Source: an uncultured Eubacteriales bacterium (GTDB lineage: Bacteria > Bacillota > Clostridia > Christensenellales > Borkfalkiaceae). From it: DNA of 24,016 bases. Shown here one piece after another: positions 15,503-21,367 of this stretch. The DNA lies in contig CABQND010000032.1 of assembly GCA_902465495.1 (NCBI GenBank), forward strand, positions 1-24,016, in the 5' to 3' direction. The notes under the pieces are model-generated. The model saw only the letters and a program-made list of their open reading frames with translations. It made no database searches and was not told the origin of the DNA. Position 1 is the first letter of the stretch, and every line of letters starts with the position of its first letter. The translations under genes and the position numbers were made by a program.

Positions 15503-16860
15503 TTCGTTTTTCCTCCATTCGTCCCTTTCTGCGGATTTTTCGCCGATTGCGGGATCCGTTTATTGTATTTTTCCAGGATCTCCTGTTCCTCGATCTTCGC
15601 AAACTTCCGATCGATAAAGAAATTGATGCCGAGCGTGCTCAGAATGCTGAATATGTTGCTCACGATCATGTAAATACTGAACGCCGCACTGTAAAAGAAC
15701 GAGAATATACCGAATACGATCGGCATTACGATCAGCATCACTTTCTGGGTCTTTTGCCCGCGCCCGTCTGCCGTTTGCAGTTCGTTTTGCGCCTTCTGAC
15801 TCTTGGAAATGATAAACTGCGATAGGAACATCGTTCCGATGGAAATGACGATGAGAATATAATACCCGTTCGCCTGGCTCTTCTCTGCGCTCAGGTAGTG
15901 GGTGAGTTCATTGTAATAATTTTCGCTGATCTCGCTCTCTTTTGTGACAGGATGCTTATACGACGTATCCGGATACCAGATATTTTTCACCCACAGAAAC
16001 CGTGCGTTATTTTCATGATACCTGTCCGCCGCCGCCTGCCGTCCGATCATGCGGATCGCATTCGCGGCAAGGTTTTCGTCCGACTGCTGTCCGTCTTCTT
16101 CGCGCGCCGTCTGCACCGCCGCAACAATTTTTTCGTCCGTGCTCGACAAAACTTTTTCGGTCTTGACCGTATACACCGCAGAGCTCTGCGCGCCGCTCCA
16201 ATCCAGCGCCGCCATCTGCTCTTGTGACTGTTCCGCTTCCGTTACGATCATCTGCGTCGTCGTCACGCTGAACAATCCCGTTTCGTCGTCAAACAGTTCC
16301 GTGCGCACACAGTCAAACTTTCCGTCTTTGTTCTGTGTGCACGTATATGTCACGATCCCTTCGCCGCGCTCGCCGTTTTCATTCGTCTTATAGTTCTCGG
16401 GGCCGTACTGCACGATCCCCGCATTGTACGCGCGCGCCATTTCCCTGTAAATTTCCAGGTTCGTGTACCGCGAATAGCTGGAAAACGCGTTCAATACCAC
16501 GATGAATATGACCAGCGTTACGATCATCGGCAGACATGCACCCAAAAACGAATAGCCGTTCTTTTTGTACATCTCCATCATCTTGGCGTTGTATGCCTGC
16601 TGGTCGTTCTGATACTGCTTTTGCAGTTTTTCCAGCTGCGGGCGCATTTTTTCCATTTTCAGGCTGTTTTTGCGCATCGACGCCTTGGAGTAAATATCCA
16701 ACGGAAGGGTGATCACTTTCAGCACAAGGGTAAACAAAACGATACCCAGGCCTACGTTGCCTGCGATTCCGATGATCCATTGTATGACTACCCCGATCCA
16801 GTTCAGCGAATCGCCGAAATCGGTGGGGATCTGCGAAACGGTCGCCAAAAAATTCAACAT
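15499..16860 (-). CDS. yidC: YidC/Oxa1 membrane protein insertase, enlarged extracytoplasmic loop
   Basis: YidC inserts and folds membrane proteins alone or with SecYEG. The 453-aa protein has helices at about 22-52, 108-130, 335-357, 372-392 and 394-415. The positively charged groove residue, arginine in E. coli and B. subtilis, is Lys48 here (FTLVLKVITLPLD). Between helices 2 and 3 lies an extra segment of about 150 residues (about 135-283), predicted outside the cell, with two cysteines ten residues apart (YTCTQNKDGKFDC). Typical Gram-positive YidC is 250-280 aa. No lipobox signal peptide is seen at the N-terminus. It sits in the conserved rpmH-rnpA-yidD-yidC-jag order. Confidence 0.95.
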   Translation of the reverse strand: MLNFLATVSQIPTDFGDSLNWIGVVIQWIIGIAGNVGLGIVLFTLVLKVITLPLDIYSKASMRKNSLKMEKMRPQLEKLQKQYQNDQQAYNAKMMEMYKKNGYSFLGACLPMIVTLVIFIVVLNAFSSYSRYTNLEIYREMARAYNAGIVQYGPENYKTNENGERGEGIVTYTCTQNKDGKFDCVRTELFDDETGLFSVTTTQMIVTEAEQSQEQMAALDWSGAQSSAVYTVKTEKVLSSTDEKIVAAVQTAREEDGQQSDENLAANAIRMIGRQAAADRYHENNARFLWVKNIWYPDTSYKHPVTKESEISENYYNELTHYLSAEKSQANGYYILIVISIGTMFLSQFIISKSQKAQNELQTADGRGQKTQKVMLIVMPIVFGIFSFFYSAAFSIYMIVSNIFSILSTLGINFFIDRKFAKIEEQEILEKYNKRIPQSAKNPQKGTNGGKTK

Positions 16861-16881
16861 GTTTTTGTTCCGGTTTCCCTT

Positions 16882-17175
16882 TTAATATAGCCAGCGTACT
16901 TTGAACGGGTTCTCCGGTACGGGATCGTACCCTCCCTTGGAAAACGGATTGCAGCGCAGAATGCGCCACGTCCCCAACAGGATCCCCGCCAATACGCCGA
17001 GATTATTGATCGCTTCCAGCATGTACTGCGAACAGGTAGGGCGGTACAGGCAAGTCTTTTTGGAAAAATATTTCTGATAAAATACGATCAGGCGCATACA
17101 CAGCATTTTCAGATACGGTTTGAATACCGTCCTGCGCAAATACCGCCACGCCTTTCGCATATCCTGCCTATTCAT
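16882..17175 (-). CDS. yidD: YidD membrane protein insertion efficiency factor
   Basis: YidD is a small membrane-associated protein that assists YidC-dependent insertion. The 97-aa product shows the family signature: MRLIVFYQKYFSKK, then CLYRPTCSQYMLEAI with the conserved cysteines, and ILRCNPFSKGGYDPVPE near the end. The N-terminal 20 residues are basic and amphipathic. Its start overlaps the rnpA stop by 8 bp and yidC follows after 21 bp, so it is read in one operon with rpmH, rnpA, yidC and jag. Confidence 0.96.
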   Translation of the reverse strand: MNRQDMRKAWRYLRRTVFKPYLKMLCMRLIVFYQKYFSKKTCLYRPTCSQYMLEAINNLGVLAGILLGTWRILRCNPFSKGGYDPVPENPFKVRWLY

Positions 17176-17494
17176 GCAACAGCCCTTCTCTGCACAGTGC
17201 CGCCGTCAGGCTCTTCTCAAACGCGGCAAGCGTATACTTGTCCGCCTGTTTCGGAATCAGGATCACCGCATACGTTCCCTGCAAAGCAGGGCAAACCTTG
17301 CGGAATGCTTCCCGCAACAGCCGCTTGATCCGGTTGCGCATTACGCTCTTTCCGTGCTTTTTGCTTACGCACACGCCAAGACTTGTCTCTTTTGCAGGCA
17401 AATACAACACAAGTAAAGCGGGGGAAAAACACTTTTTTCCCCTCGCAAACATTTTCTTAAAATCGCTCTGCTTTTTCAGTCTGGCATACACCAC
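17168..17494 (-). CDS. rnpA: ribonuclease P protein component
   Basis: RnpA is the protein subunit of RNase P, which trims tRNA 5' leaders. The 108-aa length is standard. The N-terminal RLKKQSDFKKMFARGKKC is typical, and the signature VSKKHGKSVMRNRIKRLLREAFR at about 43-65 carries the conserved Lys/Asn/Arg RNA-contact residues. It follows rpmH by 23 bp, the near-universal bacterial arrangement. Confidence 0.97.
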   Translation of the reverse strand: MVYARLKKQSDFKKMFARGKKCFSPALLVLYLPAKETSLGVCVSKKHGKSVMRNRIKRLLREAFRKVCPALQGTYAVILIPKQADKYTLAAFEKSLTAALCREGLLHE

Positions 17495-17517
17495 GTCGTT
17501 TCCGCTCCGTCCGCGCT

Positions 17518-17652
17518 TTATGCGGAAATCTTCTTCCTGCCTTTGTTGCGCCTTCTCTTCAACGTATTCCTTCCGCCCTGCGTCTTCATTCTCTGACGGA
17601 ATCCGTGCACTTTGCTTCTCTGTCTTTTCTTCGGCTGATATGTCCTTTTCAT
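17518..17652 (-). CDS. rpmH: 50S ribosomal protein L34
   Basis: The 44-aa product starts MKRTYQPKKRQRSKVHGFRQ and ends in a strongly basic RRRNKGRKKISA tail, which is unmistakable L34. AGGAG lies about 10 bases before the ATG. It has its own strong promoter at 17689-17718, immediately behind dnaN, so the rpmH-rnpA-yidD-yidC-jag operon need not depend on dnaN transcription. In most Firmicutes the gene upstream of rpmH is the divergent dnaA; here it is dnaN on the same strand. Confidence 0.98.
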   Translation of the reverse strand: MKRTYQPKKRQRSKVHGFRQRMKTQGGRNTLKRRRNKGRKKISA

Positions 17653-17688
17653 TTTAAAAATTCTACTCCTATTTTAAAGTTGCTATTT

Positions 17689-17718
17689 ATTATACATAAA
17701 AATCTTTGTGCCTGTCAA
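17689..17718 (-). promoter_or_regulatory. promoter of the rpmH operon
   Basis: On the minus strand: -35 TTGACA (17713-17718), 18-base spacer, -10 TATAAT (17689-17694). Both hexamers are perfect consensus, fitting a highly expressed ribosomal protein operon. Confidence 0.9.
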
Positions 17719-17724
17719 CCGTTT

Positions 17725-18825
17725 TTATGCCGTTGTGCGTACCGGAAGTATCAAATACAGATAGGAATCCCCGTCGACCGGCGTTACGACGCAGGGGGAT
17801 ACCGCTCCGTTGAACCCGATGCGCACCTTTTCGTCTGTCACTGCATTCAGACATTCGCTCACATATTTGCAGTTGAGTGCGATCAGCACGTCTTTTCCTT
17901 CCAGTAAAATGGGCACGCTCTCGTCGACCCGTCCGATCATCGTATTGGAGGATACGCCCATCTCGCTTTCATGAATATCGAAGGTTACGATGCTGTTTTT
18001 ATCCGTGCGCGCAAGCACTGCCGCACGTTCCACGCTTTCCTGCATCGCGTTCCTGTCCACGATCACTTCGCTCGTGAATTCGCGCGGCACGATGTTGGAT
18101 ATATTGACAAATTCTCCCTCATACAAACGGCTGGTCAAAACGGTGTCGTCAATGCTCACCATCAGCATATTTTTCTGCACGAACACCGCAATTTTTTCAT
18201 CGTCCGCACCCAGCATTCTTCCGATCTCGTTGAGCGTCCTTCCGGGGCACACGATGCGGATATCCCCGCGCATGCCGAGAATATTCTTTTTGCACGTCGC
18301 CATGCGGTATCCGTCCAGCGCCGTAAAGGAAACGCAGCCGTCTTTCGCCTGCACCAGACATCCTTTGAGAATGGGCCTCGAATCGTCCTGCGCACAGCAA
18401 AACGTCGTCTTTGCGATCAGCTCTTTGAGATCTTTCGCATACAGCTCGACGCTGTTTTCCTTGATCTCCGTGTCGATTTTCGGAAAATCTTCGGCATTGA
18501 GAAGCTGCAACGTGCTTTCCGATGCCCCGTACCGGATCGTCAGCTTTTCGTCTTCATTCGAAAGAGTGATCTGCACATTTTCCAATTTTTTGATAAAATC
18601 CGAAAAATACTTTCCGGGTACACAGATCGCACCTTCTTCCAGAACCTCTGCGCGGATCTTTTTGCGGATCGCGATCTCTCCGTCCGTCGCAAGCAGCATA
18701 ACACTGTCGTTCTCCGCCGAAATACGGATGGATTCCAGAATGGGGGTCGTCGTTTTCGTGCTGCACGCTTTGGAAACTTTCATTACCGCGTCGGATAACT
18801 CAACGCCTTCGCAAATCACTTTCAT
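17725..18825 (-). CDS. dnaN: DNA polymerase III beta subunit (sliding clamp)
   Basis: DnaN is the ring-shaped processivity clamp of the replicative polymerase. The 366-aa product has the expected length and three-fold domain organisation. Landmarks are MKVICEGVELSDAVMKVSKA at the N-terminus, TTPILESIRI near 26-35, and the C-terminal YLYLILPVRT, which corresponds to the conserved MPMR-type end. AAAAGGAG lies about 8 bases before the ATG. Normally dnaN follows dnaA; here no dnaA is in the window, and dnaN has its own promoter (18971-18999) facing away from rsmG. If replication starts at 6.6-8.8 kb, the gene is transcribed head-on to the fork. Confidence 0.97.
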   Translation of the reverse strand: MKVICEGVELSDAVMKVSKACSTKTTTPILESIRISAENDSVMLLATDGEIAIRKKIRAEVLEEGAICVPGKYFSDFIKKLENVQITLSNEDEKLTIRYGASESTLQLLNAEDFPKIDTEIKENSVELYAKDLKELIAKTTFCCAQDDSRPILKGCLVQAKDGCVSFTALDGYRMATCKKNILGMRGDIRIVCPGRTLNEIGRMLGADDEKIAVFVQKNMLMVSIDDTVLTSRLYEGEFVNISNIVPREFTSEVIVDRNAMQESVERAAVLARTDKNSIVTFDIHESEMGVSSNTMIGRVDESVPILLEGKDVLIALNCKYVSECLNAVTDEKVRIGFNGAVSPCVVTPVDGDSYLYLILPVRTTA

Positions 18826-18970
18826 GCCGAACTCTCCTTTTCAAAGCTCTCTTTTTTCCCTTTGCGGAAAGAATATTTATCAATTATTTTTTTATTTTAA
18901 AATAGAAGAAATAATAATAAGCTCTGTTGAATTGTTGAAAACTCTCTTCTTTTTTTAAAATACGTCTATC

Positions 18971-18999
18971 ATTATATAAAATAAACGAAAAAAAAGCAA
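18971..18999 (-). promoter_or_regulatory. promoter of dnaN
   Basis: On the minus strand: -35 TTGCTT (18994-18999), 17-base spacer, -10 TATAAT (18971-18976). It gives a leader of about 138 nt. A DnaA-like box (TTTTCCACA, minus, 19010-19018) lies 11 bp upstream of the -35. Confidence 0.75.
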
Positions 19000-19009
19000 G
19001 CTGAAACGA

Positions 19010-19165
19010 TGTGGAAAACCCCAACTTTTTTTGTGGAAGAAATTGTGCGGAAAAAGTGGAAATGTGAAAACGCAAGAGAAGAGGTTGGGCAGGAAGCACA
19101 AACAAGCAGCGCAAAAACGAGCGTAAAAAACAGAGTTGTCCGCATTTCCACAAAAGTTATCCACA
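19010..19165. promoter_or_regulatory. DnaA boxes in the dnaN-rsmG intergenic region
   Basis: One exact DnaA box, TTATCCACA, lies at 19157-19165 (plus). A one-mismatch box TTTTCCACA is at 19010-19018 (minus), and partial TTTCCACA/TGTGGAA sequences lie at about 19034-19042 and 19144-19152. Control of dnaN or rsmG by DnaA, or a secondary origin element, is possible. The rest of the 416-bp gap (18826-19241) contains only the two promoters. Confidence 0.6.
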
Positions 19166-19206
19166 AAAAACACCCAAAAGAACAGTCTATGTGTGTGAAA
19201 AAAATT

Positions 19207-19235
19207 TTGCTTTTTCGCGGGTTGTATGGTATAAT
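19207..19235 (+). promoter_or_regulatory. promoter of rsmG, start site at the ATG
   Basis: -35 TTGCTT (19207-19212), 17-base spacer, -10 TATAAT (19230-19235). Only six bases separate the -10 from the ATG at 19242, so transcription should begin at or next to the start codon. Confidence 0.85.
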
Positions 19236-19241
19236 GCTCCT

Positions 19242-19919
19242 ATGCAAAAGTATCTGTCTGCGATCGACGGCGGCATTACGGGCGAAAAATTCAGCATTTT
19301 TTACCGTATGCTCGCAGAGTGCAACGAAAAATTCAATATTACGCGCATAGTCGATGAACAGGACTGTAAGATCAAACATTTTTTAGACAGTTTGAGCGGA
19401 GAAAAGTATTTTCCGCAGGGCGCAAATTGCTGTGAGATCGGTTCGGGCGGCGGATTTCCGTCCGTGCCGCTCATGATTTTTCGTCCCGACCTTCGGTTTT
19501 GTCTCATGGAATCCTCGGCGAAAAAATGTTCCTTTTTACGGGAAGTGATCGAAGAACTGGGACTCAACGCACAGGTACACTGCGTGCGTGCGGAAGAAGC
19601 GGCGCACGATGTGCAATTTCGCGAAAAATTTGACGTCTGTTGTGCCCGTGCCGTCGCGCGGCTGAATACGCTCAGCGAGTACTGCGCTGCATTCGTAAAA
19701 ACGGGCGGGCTGTTTGTCGCGTATAAAGGCGATGCCGGCGAAGAGATTCAAGAGGCTGCGACCGCGTTTTCGACGCTGGGTCTGAAATTGCGCGAAGCAA
19801 TACCGTTTGAATTGCCGCAAAATGCCGGAAAGCGCGCGATCGTTGTGTGTGAAAAAATCAAAAAGACGCCTTCCGCGTATCCGCGCGGCAGGGGAAAAGA
19901 GCGGAGCAGGCCGCTTTAA
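19242..19919 (+). CDS. rsmG: 16S rRNA (guanine527-N7)-methyltransferase RsmG
   Basis: RsmG (GidB) methylates G527 of 16S rRNA using S-adenosylmethionine; its loss gives low-level streptomycin resistance. The 225-aa protein has NITRIVDEQDCKIKHFLDSL near 32-51, the SAM-binding loop CEIGSGGGFPSVPL near 64-77, CARAVARLNTLSEY near 132-145, and a basic C-terminal AYPRGRGKERSRPL typical of the family. A frame open to 19191 overlaps the promoter and is rejected. The ATG at 19242 lies six bases after the -10 and has no ribosome site, so the mRNA is probably leaderless. rsmG is usually beside mnmG and parA; here it is separated from both. Confidence 0.94.
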   Translation: MQKYLSAIDGGITGEKFSIFYRMLAECNEKFNITRIVDEQDCKIKHFLDSLSGEKYFPQGANCCEIGSGGGFPSVPLMIFRPDLRFCLMESSAKKCSFLREVIEELGLNAQVHCVRAEEAAHDVQFREKFDVCCARAVARLNTLSEYCAAFVKTGGLFVAYKGDAGEEIQEAATAFSTLGLKLREAIPFELPQNAGKRAIVVCEKIKKTPSAYPRGRGKERSRPL

Positions 19920-19935
19920 GAAAAGGTGAGAGAAA

Positions 19936-20382
19936 ATGCATCGGGTAGCATTGACAGGACACAGAACATTGGGTAAAGATTTTTCGGTCAAAGTATTGGA
20001 AAATACGCTGGTCGAACTGATGAGTGAAGGCGCGGACACATTTTATTGCGGCATGGCGATGGGCTTTGATCTTTTATGCGGAGAAATGTTGTGCGAAATG
20101 AAAGAAGGCAGCGGAATACGTCTGATCGCGTGCATTCCTTGTGCCGATCAAAGCGCAATGTTTTCCAAAGCGGCGCTCCGGCAGTATCAGCGCGTGTTTG
20201 AAAACGCCGACGAACATATCATTTTGCACGATCGGTATACGAGCGGTTGTATGTTTGAACGCAATCGCTATATGGTCGATCACAGCGATGTTGTATTGGC
20301 GTATTTGCGTACGCAAAAGGGCGGGACGTTTTATACCGTCGAATATGCCAAGAAAAAACAAAAGCCCATTCTGTATATATAA
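19936..20382 (+). CDS. DUF1273 / YpsA-like SLOG family protein
   Basis: The 148-aa protein fits the DUF1273 branch of the SLOG (SMF/DprA-LOG) Rossmann-fold superfamily, thought to bind nucleotides or nucleotide-derived ligands. Signature segments are VALTGHRTLG at 4-13, FYCGMAMGFDLLCGEML near 36-52, LIACIPCADQSAMF near 63-76, and CMFERNRYMVDHSDVVLAYL near 104-123 with GGTFYTVEYA following. B. subtilis YpsA is linked to cell division phenotypes, but a biochemical role is not established. AGGTGAG lies just before the ATG and the gene starts 16 bp after rsmG, so they form one operon. Confidence 0.9.
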   Translation: MHRVALTGHRTLGKDFSVKVLENTLVELMSEGADTFYCGMAMGFDLLCGEMLCEMKEGSGIRLIACIPCADQSAMFSKAALRQYQRVFENADEHIILHDRYTSGCMFERNRYMVDHSDVVLAYLRTQKGGTFYTVEYAKKKQKPILYI

Positions 20383-20452
20383 AAAAATAAAAATGTCTTG
20401 CACGTATCCGTTAAAATGCGCCGCAAGCATTGCGATCATTGAGGAATGAGCG

Positions 20453-20701
20453 TTGAAAAATGATTTTTTGCATGGTAAAATAATGCCTGCTTTGGTGCGC
20501 TTTGCGATACCGTTGATGCTGTCGCTGTTTTTGCAGGCATTGTACGGCGCGGTGGACCTGATCGTTGTCGGTCAATTCGGGAGTACATCGAGTATTTCCG
20601 CCGTCGCCACGGGCAGCCAGCTGCTCTGCTGTATTTACTTTTTTGTATTGAAAAAAAGAAACCGCAGGGAGCCGCTGATAAGCAGTGCGGCGCAGGAATG
20701 A
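20453..20701 (+). pseudogene. MATE transporter remnant, internally deleted
   Basis: A TTG start at 20453 preceded by GAGG opens a frame whose first 62 or so residues are a good MATE N-terminus (KIMPALVRFAIPLMLSLFLQ, GAVDLIVVGQFG, VATGSQL). It then passes without a stop into CIYFFVLKKRNRREP, which resembles the cytoplasmic end after the last MATE helix. The 82-aa product is far short of the usual 450 or so and holds at most two helices. The simplest reading is an in-frame internal deletion of about 370 codons. It is followed by an intact terminator. It could still make a short membrane peptide. Confidence 0.7.
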
Positions 20702-20720
20702 CCCGTAAATACAATACAAT

Positions 20721-20751
20721 GTGCTTTCTTTTCGGAAAGCACTTTTTTTTT
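20721..20751 (+). terminator. terminator after the MATE remnant
   Basis: GTGCTTTC and GGAAAGCAC arms around a short loop are followed by at least eight T residues on the plus strand. Confidence 0.92.
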
Positions 20752-20779
20752 GCAAATAAAAAAATGTGGCATCATATGC

Positions 20780-20808
20780 TTGACATTAAAAGTTAAACGT
20801 GGTAAATT
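20780..20808 (+). promoter_or_regulatory. promoter of the feo operon
   Basis: -35 TTGACA (20780-20785), 17-base spacer, -10 TAAATT (20803-20808). The predicted start falls inside the dyad at 20813-20834. Confidence 0.75.
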
Positions 20809-20812
20809 ATTA

Positions 20813-20834
20813 TTCGTTAACAGCGGTTAACAAA
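20813..20834. promoter_or_regulatory. candidate metal-responsive operator of the feo operon
   Basis: Two GTTAAC boxes (20816-20821, 20826-20831) form an imperfect 22-bp dyad, TTCGTTAAC-N4-GTTAACAAA, right at the expected transcription start. The position suits a repressor such as Fur or a DtxR/IdeR-type regulator, but the sequence is not a clear match to either consensus. Confidence 0.5.
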
Positions 20835-20865
20835 TGGAGATACAGAAACGGGAGGAACAAAATAT

Positions 20866-21075
20866 ATGCCTTTGCCGATCGCGCCCGCAGGGGAGGAGCT
20901 GACAGTGCGAAAAATACTTGCCGACGAAAAGAACAAGCGGCATTTTGAAAATCTCGGAATTTTGGTGGGATCGAAGATCACCGTCCTTTCGGCGGTGGGA
21001 GGAAATGTCATCATCAAGGTACGGGAGGGGCGGCTGGCGCTGGATCGGACGCTGGCGATGAAAATTCTCGTTTAA
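20866..21075 (+). CDS. feoA: FeoA domain protein (first copy)
   Basis: FeoA is a small cytoplasmic SH3-like protein needed for FeoB-dependent ferrous iron uptake. The 69-aa product begins MPLPIAPAGEELTVRKIL, shows the family glycine turn LGILVGSKITVLS near 31-43, and ends VREGRLALDRTLAMKILV, where FeoA proteins carry the G..ALG/D.. helix leading to the last strand. GGGAGG lies about 9 bases before the ATG. It is the first gene after the feo promoter and is followed by a second, clearly different FeoA, so the two probably have distinct partners or form a heteromer. Confidence 0.92.
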   Translation: MPLPIAPAGEELTVRKILADEKNKRHFENLGILVGSKITVLSAVGGNVIIKVREGRLALDRTLAMKILV

Positions 21076-21130
21076 AACCGCATGCAAAGAAACGTGCGGG
21101 AATAGTGTAATAGAGGAAAGGAGAAAGTAA

Positions 21131-21367
21131 ATGGAAAAGAAACTTGACCGATTCGCGGTCGGGGAGCGCGGCAGGGTACTGCGCATCGACGGCGAAGGAA
21201 AGGTGCGGCGCCGGCTGTTCGACATGGGCGTGACGCCGGGCGCGGAGATCGTCTTGCGCAAACTGGCGCCGCTGGGCGATCCCGTCGAAGTGACCATCCG
21301 CGGCTATGAACTGACCCTTCGCAAGAGCGAAGCGGAATGCGTGCTGATGGAGGTGACGAATGCTTAA
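21131..21367 (+). CDS. feoA: FeoA domain protein (second copy)
   Basis: The 78-aa protein is a second FeoA, recognisable by RGRVLRIDGEGKVRRRLFDMG near 16-36, VTPGAEIVLRKLAPLGDPVEVTIRGYEL near 37-64 and a final helix-strand LRKSEAECVLMEV. It is closer to the common FeoA pattern (MGVTPGAEI, GDPVE) than the first copy. AAAGGAG sits 8 bases before the ATG. The stop overlaps the feoB start by 8 bp, so the two are translationally coupled and this copy is the likelier direct partner of FeoB. Confidence 0.95.
   Translation: MEKKLDRFAVGERGRVLRIDGEGKVRRRLFDMGVTPGAEIVLRKLAPLGDPVEVTIRGYELTLRKSEAECVLMEVTNA

Noticed and set aside
19191..19241. N-terminal extension of RsmG
   Set aside because: It overlaps the rsmG promoter and adds residues not seen in the family.
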